Below the pieces are notes generated by a model. The model saw only the letters and a program-made list of their open reading frames with translations. It was not told where the DNA came from and did no database searches. The translations under genes were made by a program, and so were the position numbers. This document shows, piece by piece, positions 1-8,075 of a stretch of 64,000 nt of DNA. How positions within the stretch are numbered: position 1 is the first letter of the stretch; the number at the start of each line of letters is the position of its first letter. This DNA is from a bacterium (lineage in GTDB: Bacteria > Electryoneota > RPQS01). The DNA is taken from contig JAHDVH010000002.1 of NCBI GenBank assembly GCA_023382385.1, forward strand, positions 572,219 through 636,218, given 5' to 3'.

Positions 1-565
1 CGTTTATGTCGGTAATCACGTCATTCAAGTCGGAGATTGCTGTGCCGAACGGCAAGCCGGAAACATCGCCGCCGAGCACATCGTTCGCCAGGGCAAACAG
101 CTCTTGAACGGTCATTCCGGCGAATGGATTGTCATCCAAATGGTAGGCGCTTAGATAGTAAAGCGCACCGAGGTTACAGAATCCGGTGACTCCCGCATTG
201 GAGAAGCCGAGCGACACAGCCAGCGCCGTCACCTGTCCGGCGAACACACCAGCGGAGGTGGACGTGGGATTGTTATAGTTCTGGGTCAGAACTCCGCCTG
301 TACCTCCTGCAGGCAGGAAGTTACGGACAGCGGCAGACGTGGTAAACAAGATTGTATAGTCACCGCCCACCGTCAATCCATTGGGGAAAACAGCCGCGAA
401 ATTCGCATCACGCACACAACCCGGGTTGTTGCCGTTGCAGTTACCACCCCAGCCACCTTGCGTCTGCGTGCGGCATCCTTCCGGCATACAGGGATCTCCG
501 ATCTGCGCGTGTGCAAGCGAGGCTGCAGCCAACATCATCATCAAAATAATCCGAAACATCATCAT
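1..565 (-). CDS. Secreted surface protein, N-terminal part (runs off left edge)
   Basis: Open reading frame of 188 codons with no stop before the window edge. It begins at one of three consecutive ATG codons (565, 562 or 559); AAAGGAGC lies at 570-577. The N-terminus is a clear signal peptide (MMMFRIILMMMLAAASLAHA), so the product is exported. The mature start has Cys residues and a Gly/Asn-rich segment, TQGGWGGNCNGNNPGC, followed by a region with a VFPNGLTVGG motif. I have seen this type of N-terminal domain in long secreted proteins of Bacteroidetes-like genomes, often with repeats and a sorting domain downstream, but I assign no function. The C-terminus is outside the window, so a sorting signal cannot be checked. 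Confidence 0.8.
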   Translation of the reverse strand, partial: MMMFRIILMMMLAAASLAHAQIGDPCMPEGCRTQTQGGWGGNCNGNNPGCVRDANFAAVFPNGLTVGGDYTILFTTSAAVRNFLPAGGTGGVLTQNYNNPTSTSAGVFAGQVTALAVSLGFSNAGVTGFCNLGALYYLSAYHLDDNPFAGMTVQELFALANDVLGGDVSGLPFGTAISDLNDVITDIN

Positions 566-620
566 TGTGCTCCTTTACGCTATTTCAATTCTTCGCATTC
601 ATCCAATGAACTTCGCAACA

Positions 621-650
621 AAGATAGCGCGCAGCCTTGGTCAGCAGCAA
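621..650 (-). promoter_or_regulatory. Possible promoter of the left-edge secreted protein
   Basis: On the minus strand a TTGCTG box (650-645) is separated by 18 bases from a TATCTT box (626-621). Transcription would start near 613, giving a leader of about 48 bases before the ATG at 565. This is a weak pattern match only. Confidence 0.3.
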
Positions 651-874
651 TCTTCGTGACGGGTATGCTGTATTTTCTTGATGCTCGATGTATGGATAGG
701 ATAGCGCATAGCAACGACAAGTTTCTCTATAAGTCACAACTTCCGTCAATACAGTCATTCAAGCTTGACAGGCAGCCAGAATGATGGAAATCGAAGTGCG
801 AAGGTTGATCAATCGAGCAGGAAGCGGAACTGTCCGTTGGAGGAAAAGAGAGGAGTATGTTGCATTTTGCGAAG

Positions 875-972
875 CAAAAAGCCCCCGCCGAAGCAGGGGC
901 TAATTGAGCGCATCCGGCTGGGAGGTAACCGGATGACAGGGAGAAATCTTTCATGCGTTGCAAAGTCGCAAC
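875..972 (-). ncRNA. Candidate small RNA of about 98 nt with intrinsic terminator
   Basis: Read on the minus strand, three hairpins follow each other. The first is GTTGC/GCAAC (972-957). The second is CATCCGG/CCGGATG (935-911), whose 11-base loop contains ACCTCC, complementary to a Shine-Dalgarno. The third is a GC-rich stem AGCCCC/GGGGCT with an inner TTCG loop (901-880), followed by TTTTT. A promoter-like pair (TTGCAG, 17 bases, TATATT) ends seven bases before the first hairpin. A further CTCCC lies unpaired between hairpins 1 and 2. The anti-Shine-Dalgarno loop suggests a regulatory RNA that could block ribosome binding. It matches no RNA family I can recognise (not SRP, tmRNA or a c-di-GMP riboswitch). 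Function is inferred only. Confidence 0.5.
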
Positions 973-978
973 AGGCTA

Positions 979-1007
979 AATATACACTCGGAATTTGCTG
1001 TCTGCAA
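979..1007 (-). promoter_or_regulatory. Predicted promoter of the small RNA
   Basis: TTGCAG at 1007-1002, then exactly 17 bases, then TATATT at 984-979 on the minus strand. The same -10 sequence occurs in the promoter candidates before bshC and before the Cys-rich gene at 35435. The predicted start is about 972, the base where the first hairpin begins. Confidence 0.5.
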
Positions 1008-1141
1008 GTTCAGGCTCAGTGTGAAGCTGAGCGATTCTTGTCATTAATGGATGATTTCGCACACTTTGATTAAGCCGAGTGAAATGCCGAGAGGCACAGA
1101 GGGTCAGTGTTGCTAAATTGTCCCAGCAGTTTAGACAAAGA

Positions 1142-1167
1142 AACGGCGGCTCTTTCGAGCCGCCGTT
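1142..1167 (-). terminator. Intrinsic terminator after the 1222-2904 gene
   Basis: Perfect 11-bp stem (AACGGCGGCTC, loop TTTC, GAGCCGCCGTT). On the minus strand it is followed by TTTCTTTG. It lies 55 bases after the stop codon at 1222. Confidence 0.75.
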
Positions 1168-1221
1168 AGTCAACTGCTAAATCCGGCAGGACTGAAAATC
1201 CTGCTTGGAATTTCCTCGCTG

Positions 1222-2904
1222 TTACTTCATCAACACGAGCTTCTGAGTCGAAGTGAAGCTACCCGCGCGGAACTGCGCAAAGTAAAGACCTGAAGGCAGG
1301 TTATAAGCCGTGAAGTACACCGTGTGCATTCCGGCGACCACTTGACCATCAATCAACGTTGCAACTTCCTGACCGAGCGAATTGAAGATCTTCATCGTGG
1401 CATTCGTCGTATTCGGCACGCTGAAGCTGATTTGTGTGCTCGGGTTGAACGGATTCGGGTAAGCTACGCCGACGCTGAATTCGCTCGGGACACTGCCCGG
1501 CGCATCGCCCGCCGAGGTTCCGGCATGTGTGACGTGGATCGTGAAGTTATTGATCGTGCCGACGTCCGCCTGCTCATTGTCCACTGCGCGCAGTCCCCAC
1601 GTACCCATGGTTGTGAAACCATCGAACGCGCTCAACTGCTCGAAGGGACGGAAGCTGCCCGTATACGGCGCGCCGCTGCTGGAGTACGTGAACGGATTGG
1701 CGGCTTCGTCATCAAAGCGGGTGTTCGTCATATTTGCGCCCGGGGGGAAATCGGTCGGATCTTCGGCAAGCTGCACGGAATCGGCCCACGGAGCGACAAG
1801 GTAGAGATCGAGGTCAGAGACCCACGTGTGCGTGATGTTCACCGTCACGTCCACATCTTCGATCAGCACGTCGTCATTGATGACCAGCGTCTTGACTGCG
1901 CCGGCGGGATTCTGATCGGGGATGTTCACGACTCCGCCGGTTGACGCGTAGTCGGTGACGACGAGATTGAGGAAAATCATTTCGACATCCACGACCGTGG
2001 TGCCGTCTTCGGTCACGTCAACGCCGGTCACAGTTTCCGGCTCATAGCCCATCTTCGTGAAGTTCATGGTGTACGTTCCGACCGGAACATCCACAAACGT
2101 GTACTGCCCGCTGGCATCCGTCGTGGTCGTGGCGCCGCCTTGAATGGCAACGGTGACGTTCTGAATCGGGGTGCCCGCACCAAACTCGGTGACCGTGCCG
2201 ACGATCGAACCCTGCGGACCGGCTTCACCGGCTTCCAGCAGCACGTCGTCAATCTTCAGCACGAACTCGTCAATCGAGTTGTAGTGAATTGCGATATAGA
2301 ACGGCGCACCCGCATACTGCGAAAGGTCATAGCTATACTGCTGCCACGTTGTCGGAACGTTCGTGTACGTGCCGAGCGTGACCGTGAAGTTGGCCGGCTG
2401 ATTGCCGGTTGTGGACAGCTTCACTGCAAAGCTCTCGAGGTAGTTCGGGTCCTGCGAAGCGGCCCAGAACGAGAACATGATCTGTCCGCCGAGATTCTGC
2501 TGCGGGAGAATCAGCCAGTCGTTGTTCGGCAGCGCCGCGTCATTGTAGTGGCACATCGCGACTTTTGCGCCGCCGTGTGCGTTCGCACCATAGTTGAACG
2601 CCTGCCACGTGGAGTTCCGGTTGAACTGCGCACAGAAGCCGTTGTCCACGCTGATCTGCGTCCAGCCTACAGGCAATGCACCGTCGGCTACCGCTTCAAA
2701 GTCTTCACTGATGATGACTTCGTCCAGTGTTCCGCGCACATGACGCGGCATTTCCATAGCAGAGCGTTGCTCGCTCAGATTGATTGAGCCGACGCCATAC
2801 TTCGTGTCAAGTGAGACCTGCGGCCCTTTCGCGCCGTTTGCCCACAACGCGCCGACTAGCGTAAGGCACATAGCCAGCACAAAAAGTTTTGCAAGATTTC
2901 TCAT
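1222..2904 (-). CDS. Secreted protein: choice-of-anchor J, CarboxypepD_reg, P-domain, C-terminal sorting domain
   Basis: A 560-residue exported protein with signal peptide at 1-23. Residues about 63-226 form a cleaved-adhesin / choice-of-anchor J jelly roll (EDFEAVADGALPVGW start, KIDDVLLE end). A CarboxypepD_reg-like beta domain follows (about 233-312), then a proprotein-convertase P-domain (about 325-460: NITHTWVSDLDLYL, FDDEA, GTWGLRAVD). The last ~80 residues are a type A sorting domain (YPNPFNPST, SLGQEVATL, SGLYF, final Lys). No catalytic domain is present, so it is probably a surface adhesin or structural cargo protein. AGGAG precedes the ATG at 2904. The next gene upstream shares the P-domain and CarboxypepD_reg modules, suggesting domain shuffling between neighbours. 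Its ligand is unknown. Confidence 0.88.
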   Translation of the reverse strand: MRNLAKLFVLAMCLTLVGALWANGAKGPQVSLDTKYGVGSINLSEQRSAMEMPRHVRGTLDEVIISEDFEAVADGALPVGWTQISVDNGFCAQFNRNSTWQAFNYGANAHGGAKVAMCHYNDAALPNNDWLILPQQNLGGQIMFSFWAASQDPNYLESFAVKLSTTGNQPANFTVTLGTYTNVPTTWQQYSYDLSQYAGAPFYIAIHYNSIDEFVLKIDDVLLEAGEAGPQGSIVGTVTEFGAGTPIQNVTVAIQGGATTTTDASGQYTFVDVPVGTYTMNFTKMGYEPETVTGVDVTEDGTTVVDVEMIFLNLVVTDYASTGGVVNIPDQNPAGAVKTLVINDDVLIEDVDVTVNITHTWVSDLDLYLVAPWADSVQLAEDPTDFPPGANMTNTRFDDEAANPFTYSSSGAPYTGSFRPFEQLSAFDGFTTMGTWGLRAVDNEQADVGTINNFTIHVTHAGTSAGDAPGSVPSEFSVGVAYPNPFNPSTQISFSVPNTTNATMKIFNSLGQEVATLIDGQVVAGMHTVYFTAYNLPSGLYFAQFRAGSFTSTQKLVLMK

Positions 2905-3054
2905 GCGTTCCTCTCCTATTGGTTTGCTCCCACCCGTCCGGGGAATCGGGTTTGGGAAAAAAAGAATGAAAAATGAAAATATGAAATCAACAATATGGGA
3001 TCTGCAAACAGTATCTCGTAATTAGTCGGTCCGACGCCTGTCAAAACATACAGA

Positions 3055-4737
3055 TTACTTCAACAGAATGAGTTTATGCGTTTGCGAAAGTTCGGTCGAA
3101 TAGGCGCGCACGAAGTAGACGCCGCTCGCCTGCGTTATCGGCTGCCAGTAGAAATGGTGTGAACCGGCATTCAGTGTTCCACTGTGCAGCGTCTCAACCA
3201 GACGGCCAGAAATGTCAAAGACCTGTAACGCGATGTCTTGAGTGCGGGTGACGTCAAGCATCAGATTTGCCGTCGGGTTGAACGGATTCGGATAAGCCGG
3301 ATGCAGTTTGAACTGCTCCGGAACTCCATTCCCGCGGCTGTCGTCCGCCGCCAGTGGAAACTCGAAGTGCAAAGTGTAGCTGTGCAGTGTGCCGAGGTCG
3401 TCCGGACCGAAATCTTCCACATGCAGGTTCCACGACCCTGCTGCCAGTTGTGTGTCAAATCTTGAAAGCGGCGAATAAGGACGATAGCTGCCGTTGAACG
3501 GCCCTGTTCCCGCGTTGATGGAAATGGCCGCCTCGTCGTCATACCGGCAATTGGCCATGTTCGCGCCCAGACTCGGAGAGAGCGGCGGATTAAACAGGGT
3601 GACCGTATCACCGCTGGGAGCAGCCAGCGAAATCGTCAAATCCGCGATGTAAGTGTGCGTGATGTTGACGGTGACGTCCACGTCGCGAATCGTCTGCGCT
3701 GCGTCCACCACAATCTCGGCTTCCGCGCGTCCTAAGCCGAAGTCCGGAATCGGAACCGACGCGCCAGTGTAAGGGAAGTCGTTGAACGAGACTTGCGGCA
3801 TCAGTTCGGCGTTCTGCGTCGTAGTCTCGCCTTCGGAGACTGCAACTCCGTCCACAGTAAGAGAGTCGTAATTGTTCGCCGCGAAGATAATGCGGTAGAT
3901 TCCTTCGGGAACCCTCGTGAAGCGATAAACTCCGACGTTATTCGTTGTGGTGCGTCCCAAGGTGTCGGCGAGTTCGGAATTCACGACTGTAACCGATGCG
4001 CCAACGACCGGAGTCCCGACGATGGCGTTGCTGACCATGCCTTGCAGCTGGACAACGCCGTTAATTTCAATTCGGAAATCATCAAGCGTACCGGAATCGC
4101 GCAAGAACTGGTCGCGCACACGGAGCCGCCAGCGGCCAATCGCATCCTGACCGTCAAACCGATTGAGCGTGCTGACCGAATCGATAGGTCGAAATGCGCC
4201 GGTAAAGGGCGGCGCACCGTCGTAGATGCTCTGTCCCGCGTCCTGGTCAAACCAGCAATCGGTCATGTTTTCGATATCCGCACCCGGGAAGAGGTCCAGC
4301 AGGATGACTCTTACGAACGTGTCAATCTGCACATAACGGAACGTTGTGTCGCGCACCCAGACTGAATCCTGCTCGTTGAATGTCGAGTCAATATCTTCGA
4401 TCAGCGTGTCGATAATCGTGGTGTCCCGTTCGAGCGTGATTCGCAGGTCGCGCACCCACGTGTGCGTCAGCGACACTCCGACATCGATATCTTCGATGAT
4501 GATGGACTGCTCGATGTCAATGATCGCGACGGCTTGACCCAAATCGGGAATCGGCACCGGAGTGCTGGTTGAAACGAACACGTCATCCAGCGAGCGCGCC
4601 GGAACACGCACGGGTCCCATCGGAGCTACCGTACGGTCATAATGCTTCTGCGGCTCGCTTGCGGGATAAGCGGCAAGCCAGCTCGCAAAGAGCAGAACGA
4701 ACAGGAGTACGAAGAGCTTAGTCTTTGGTAAGGTCAA
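3055..4737 (-). CDS. Secreted protein with two P-domains around a CarboxypepD_reg domain and a sorting domain
   Basis: About 560 residues. The likely start is TTG at 4737, which begins a compact signal peptide (MTLPKTKLFVLLFVLLFASW); the frame is open to a TTG at 4782 and no candidate has a clear ribosome site. It overlaps the end of the upstream GNAT gene by 20 bases, so translation is probably coupled. The order is a first P-domain carrying an unusual Asp/Thr-rich insertion of about 45 residues, a CarboxypepD_reg-like domain (VVGASVTVVNSELADTLGRT), a second P-domain (VTVNITHTYIADLTI), and a type A sorting domain (YPNPFNPTA to HKLILLK). There is no subtilisin domain, which P-domains normally accompany. 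Probably a surface cargo protein. Confidence 0.82.
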   Translation of the reverse strand: MTLPKTKLFVLLFVLLFASWLAAYPASEPQKHYDRTVAPMGPVRVPARSLDDVFVSTSTPVPIPDLGQAVAIIDIEQSIIIEDIDVGVSLTHTWVRDLRITLERDTTIIDTLIEDIDSTFNEQDSVWVRDTTFRYVQIDTFVRVILLDLFPGADIENMTDCWFDQDAGQSIYDGAPPFTGAFRPIDSVSTLNRFDGQDAIGRWRLRVRDQFLRDSGTLDDFRIEINGVVQLQGMVSNAIVGTPVVGASVTVVNSELADTLGRTTTNNVGVYRFTRVPEGIYRIIFAANNYDSLTVDGVAVSEGETTTQNAELMPQVSFNDFPYTGASVPIPDFGLGRAEAEIVVDAAQTIRDVDVTVNITHTYIADLTISLAAPSGDTVTLFNPPLSPSLGANMANCRYDDEAAISINAGTGPFNGSYRPYSPLSRFDTQLAAGSWNLHVEDFGPDDLGTLHSYTLHFEFPLAADDSRGNGVPEQFKLHPAYPNPFNPTANLMLDVTRTQDIALQVFDISGRLVETLHSGTLNAGSHHFYWQPITQASGVYFVRAYSTELSQTHKLILLK

Positions 4738-5176
4738 TCGAATACTGGACACGGCCGGTCGAATCGGCGCGGTAATAGTCAAAGAGGTACTGAGCGACCA
4801 TGTTCATGTTTTCGACGGTGCAGTCCATTCGAGTGTACTTCTGCTGCTTGCACCAGCGAATCGCATGGTCGAATAGTTGTCGGCCGAAACCCTTTTCCCT
4901 CTGAGTGGGCCTGATGAACAGGTCCAGCAGGTTGGGAATGCGTTCGGCTTCCAACGTTGAGGGAGTCAAATAGATTAGTAAGAACCCGACGGGGATTCCG
5001 CTGGATGTTTTCCCCAAAAAGATAGTGCCAAGACGGTCGTTCTCAAGAATCTCCTTTAGATACGATTCATTGATGTCATCCGGCAATGCCTCGAATTCTT
5101 CGCCTTCTCCCTGATACTCGGCGACCAGCTCGAGGAGCTGTGTGAGGTCCGCAGTCGTTGCGGTGCTAACAATCAT
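4718..5176 (-). CDS. GNAT-family N-acetyltransferase
   Basis: 152 residues from the ATG at 5176; longer upstream starts lack similarity to the fold. The acetyl-CoA binding signature is visible as IRPTQREKGFGRQLFDHA (the R/Q-x-x-G-x-G/A loop), preceded by the beta-4 strand LLDLFI. The substrate is not predictable; such stand-alone GNAT proteins acetylate small amines, antibiotics or protein N-termini. No clear Shine-Dalgarno is present. It precedes the P-domain protein and overlaps it, but the pairing is probably only transcriptional. Confidence 0.8.
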   Translation of the reverse strand: MIVSTATTADLTQLLELVAEYQGEGEEFEALPDDINESYLKEILENDRLGTIFLGKTSSGIPVGFLLIYLTPSTLEAERIPNLLDLFIRPTQREKGFGRQLFDHAIRWCKQQKYTRMDCTVENMNMVAQYLFDYYRADSTGRVQYSIDLTKD

Positions 5177-5328
5177 CAGTTTGGTGAATGAAAAGGTAAA
5201 AGTGCCTGAATGTTCGTCACTCCCAATCTCCGGAGCGGTCGGTGTCGCCGGATGGAGAAGAACCACTAATATACACAGCGAACATTATGCCAACTTACGG
5301 TAAATTTAGCAATTATGCCAGATCTTGG

Positions 5329-6531
5329 TTAATTGCTGTTTTCCAATAAGATAGCTTGTCCTTGTCCTACTCCGACGCAGAGGGAGGCAATTCCCCACCT
5401 CGTTCCGGCATCCCTCATCGAGCGTGCAAGGGTGCCTAAAATGCGTGCACCGGACATTCCGAGGGGGTGACCGATGGCAATGGCGCCTCCCTTTGGGTTC
5501 ACACGGTCAATGGGGGGATCGAGTTCTGCCAGCACGGCCAGCACCTGCACGGCGAACGCCTCGTTGACTTCCCAGAGACCAATTTCAAAACGTGTGAGGC
5601 CCGTTCGCTTGAGCAGTTTCTCGACGGCATTGACCGGCCCGATGCCCATAATTCGCGGATCAACACCTGCCGACGCCGTTCCGGCAATCCGGGCGAGCGG
5701 CTTCAACTTATGCTCTTTGACAAACTGCTCGGAACAAATCAAGAGTGCGGCGGCGCCATCGTTCAGCGAGGAGGAATTTCCCGCCGTGACCGTCCCGCCT
5801 TTGCGGAAGGCCGGCTTCAGAGCGGCAAGTTTTTCCAGAGTGGTGTCACCGCGGGGGCCTTCATCGCGGTCGACAAGCACTGCCTCGCCCTTTTTCTGCG
5901 GAAGTTCTACGGGAATGATTTCCTCTTTGAACAACCCGCGCTCGTGAGCTATGACAGACTTTTGATGTGACTCCAACGCGAATTGATCCTGAAGTTCGCG
6001 CGAGATATTCCATTTTTCATAGATATTCTCGGCGGTCTCCCCCATAGACTCGAGCGGAAACAGCTCTTTCATCCGAGGGTTGGGATAACGCCAGCCAAGG
6101 GTGGTATCCCATGCCGTCAGATTTCCGAAGGAAAAACCGTTCTCGAGCTTGGGCACACTGAACGGCGCACGGGTCATGGACTCCACGCCGCCTGCAATGT
6201 AACAATGTCCCTCACCTGATGCAATGGCTCGATAGGCACAAGCTGCGGCTTCCATTCCGGAGGCGCAGAGGCGATTGACGGTCACGGCGGGGACGGAGTC
6301 GGGAAATCCGGCCAACAGCACGGCCATACGAGCGACGTTACGGTTGTCCTCCCCTGCCTGATTCGCGCAGCCCATATAGACTTCATCCACAAGGCTGGGG
6401 TCAACGCCGGAGCGTTCGACGAGTTTCTTCAGAACGAGCGCCGCCATGTCGTCGGGCCGCACCGATTTCAAGATACCGTTATGCTTGCCCACCGGTGTGC
6501 GAAGGGCATCTACGAGAAAGACGTTTGTCAT
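5329..6531 (-). CDS. Thiolase (acetyl-CoA C-acyltransferase)
   Basis: 400 residues from ATG 6531 ([19 protein letters not shown]), the usual length. It catalyses the reversible thiolytic cleavage of 3-ketoacyl-CoA or condensation of acyl-CoAs, in fatty acid beta-oxidation or ketone and butyrate-type pathways. The nucleophile is Cys89 in [10 protein letters not shown]. His355 (GHPLGMSG) and Cys385 (CVGVGQG) complete the active site, and [10 protein letters not shown] is the thiolase signature. No other beta-oxidation gene is nearby, so I cannot say whether it acts in degradation or synthesis. It starts 49 bases after the SPFH gene and is likely co-transcribed with it. Confidence 0.93.
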   Translation of the reverse strand: MTNVFLVDALRTPVGKHNGILKSVRPDDMAALVLKKLVERSGVDPSLVDEVYMGCANQAGEDNRNVARMAVLLAGFPDSVPAVTVNRLCASGMEAAACAYRAIASGEGHCYIAGGVESMTRAPFSVPKLENGFSFGNLTAWDTTLGWRYPNPRMKELFPLESMGETAENIYEKWNISRELQDQFALESHQKSVIAHERGLFKEEIIPVELPQKKGEAVLVDRDEGPRGDTTLEKLAALKPAFRKGGTVTAGNSSSLNDGAAALLICSEQFVKEHKLKPLARIAGTASAGVDPRIMGIGPVNAVEKLLKRTGLTRFEIGLWEVNEAFAVQVLAVLAELDPPIDRVNPKGGAIAIGHPLGMSGARILGTLARSMRDAGTRWGIASLCVGVGQGQAILLENSN

Positions 6532-6580
6532 GCAGAAGATTGGAGACTTGGAAGAGTTCTGATTCAAAATGTGTAGCTGG

Positions 6581-7582
6581 TTACGACTTGCCGTCTGCCT
6601 TCTGAAACGCCTTCGTAGCCGCAGCAACCGTACCCGCAAGATCCGCGAGGTTTGTAGGAATAATCATGGTATTGTTCGTCTTGGCAAGGTTGCCGAACTC
6701 CGCTACATACTGTTCAGCGACGCGCAAATTCAATGCGTCCATGCCGCCCGGCGCCTGCAGTGCTTGAGCGACTTCCCGAAGTCCGTTGGCGGTTGCCTTG
6801 GCGACCAGCTCGATTTGCTGGGCGCGGCCCAAGGCTTCATTGATTAGCTTGGCCTTCTCACCCTCGGATTCATTGATGAGCTTCATGCGGATTCCCTCTG
6901 AAACCGCAATGGCTTCCTGTCTGTTTCCTTCGGCGATGTTGATTGTTGACTGGCGCTCGCCTTCGGATTTCGCAATCGTCGCACGCTTCTCGCGCTCTGC
7001 CCGCATCTGCTTTTCCATCGCGTCTTGAATGGGCGCAGGTAAACGAATATCCTTTATCTCATAGCGGGTTACCTTGATTCCCCACGGTTCGGCCGCCTTG
7101 TCCAGAGCATCCACCACACCAGCGTTAATCGATTCACGTTCCTCGAATGTCCTGTCAAGCTCCAGTTTTCCGATTAAACTGCGGAGCGTCGTCTGCGCAA
7201 GCTGCTGCGTAGCGTAACCGTAGTTGTTGATCCCGTACGAAGCCTTAACCGGATCCACAACCTGCAAATACAGGATTCCGTCAACCGCCACGACCACGTT
7301 GTCGCGGGTAATGCAATTCTGCTCCGGAACGTCCAACGCAACTTCTTTCAGACTGTGGCGATAGCGAATGACGTCCACAAACGGAACCAGGATGTGAAAT
7401 CCTGCCTCAAGCGTTTGCGCGTACTTCCCCAACCGCTCAACGATATAGGCGCTCCGCTGCGGCACGACCACCGCTGTCTTAATGACCAAAATTAACGCCA
7501 AGAGGGCGATACTTCCGAACACAATTAATAACGCCATGTTTGCCTCGACGAATGTCGCACCGAGTACGTAAGATGATATCAT
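6581..7582 (-). CDS. SPFH/band-7 membrane protein (stomatin/QmcA-like)
   Basis: 333 residues with one N-terminal membrane segment (about 16-38, [20 protein letters not shown]). An SPFH domain follows ([40 protein letters not shown]), then a long Ala/Glu/Lys coiled coil with repeats of the type EGxRQxxINxAEG. Such proteins oligomerise into rings or microdomains in the membrane and interact with FtsH-type proteases. AGGAG lies six bases before the ATG at 7582. The gene directly upstream encodes its usual NfeD partner, nine bases away, which supports the assignment. Confidence 0.93.
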   Translation of the reverse strand: MISSYVLGATFVEANMALLIVFGSIALLALILVIKTAVVVPQRSAYIVERLGKYAQTLEAGFHILVPFVDVIRYRHSLKEVALDVPEQNCITRDNVVVAVDGILYLQVVDPVKASYGINNYGYATQQLAQTTLRSLIGKLELDRTFEERESINAGVVDALDKAAEPWGIKVTRYEIKDIRLPAPIQDAMEKQMRAEREKRATIAKSEGERQSTINIAEGNRQEAIAVSEGIRMKLINESEGEKAKLINEALGRAQQIELVAKATANGLREVAQALQAPGGMDALNLRVAEQYVAEFGNLAKTNNTMIIPTNLADLAGTVAAATKAFQKADGKS

Positions 7583-7591
7583 TTCTAACTC

Positions 7592-8038
7592 CTACACGCG
7601 CTCAACGCGCAAGGTTAAGTTCTCCCTGCCGACGATTCTCACCGATGCCCCCTTCTCAATCACTTCGTTCGCCGCAGCATGCCATTGTACACCGCGAAAC
7701 TCAATTTTCCCGCCTTCTCTCTTCGGGTCAATCTCTTCGCAGACGGTTGCAAGCCTGCCGATGAACTCCCATTCTTCGTTTTCCAATCCTTCACCCGACT
7801 TGCGGCCTTTGAATGTGCGGACCACGTACTTTCTCAATAGCAGCAATGAGAGTAACGATGCCGCCGTAAAGACCGCCAGCGATGCCGCAAGTGAATCAAT
7901 AACCCCGGCCCATAACAACGCCGCCGCCAGCCAGGCGCCTATGCCAAAGAACAGCAACACCACACCAGGCAACATTAACTCTCCCAAAACGAACGCCAGA
8001 CCCAAGAGAAACCAAAGTAACGGAGCATACTCGCTCAT
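7592..8038 (-). CDS. NfeD-like membrane protein
   Basis: 148 residues. N-terminal hydrophobic helices (LLWFLLGLAFVLGELMLPGV, then a second pair around 38-70) are followed by a C-terminal OB-fold-like domain (GRLATVCEEI, IEFRGVQWHAAAN, GASVRIVGRENLTLRVERV). This is the short, protease-less NfeD form that partners with SPFH proteins, and the SPFH gene follows nine bases downstream. GGGAGG precedes the ATG. It likely assembles with the SPFH ring in the cytoplasmic membrane. Confidence 0.9.
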   Translation of the reverse strand: MSEYAPLLWFLLGLAFVLGELMLPGVVLLFFGIGAWLAAALLWAGVIDSLAASLAVFTAASLLSLLLLRKYVVRTFKGRKSGEGLENEEWEFIGRLATVCEEIDPKREGGKIEFRGVQWHAAANEVIEKGASVRIVGRENLTLRVERV

Positions 8039-8075
8039 ACAAGCCTCCCTTTATTTTTGCAACCCGAATCCTCTT

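Larger units (their letters stand above)
566..1221. other. Gene-poor stretch with a candidate small RNA and two terminators
   Basis: These 656 bases contain no convincing protein gene. They hold a promoter-like site, a predicted small RNA with its own terminator, and the terminator of the gene ending at 1222, each listed separately. A 46-codon plus-strand frame (933-1073) starts after GGAGGTAACCGG, a good Shine-Dalgarno, but its peptide resembles nothing I know and it overlaps the predicted small RNA. I do not call it a gene. Confidence 0.5.

Noticed and set aside
458-784. Overlapping plus-strand frames of about 100 codons in 381-784
   Set aside because: They are antisense to the signal peptide and leader of the left-edge gene and encode His/Ser/Arg-rich, non-protein-like sequence.
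901-975. Possible c-di-GMP or other known riboswitch in the small RNA region
   Set aside because: The conserved core bases of those riboswitch classes could not be found, and no gene follows it in the right orientation at a suitable distance.
933-1073. 46-codon plus-strand frame with a good ribosome site (GGAGGTAACCGG-ATG)
   Set aside because: The peptide shows no signal, repeat or known motif. The same bases are better explained by minus-strand hairpins with a promoter and T-tract. Kept only as an alternative reading of the small RNA.
976-1173. 65-codon minus-strand frame
   Set aside because: It runs through the perfect terminator hairpin at 1142-1167 and has no ribosome site.
1324-2787. 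Long plus-strand frames antisense to the P-domain genes (up to 215 codons)
   Set aside because: Arg- and Ile-rich shadows of GC-biased codon use in the real minus-strand genes; no motif or ribosome site.
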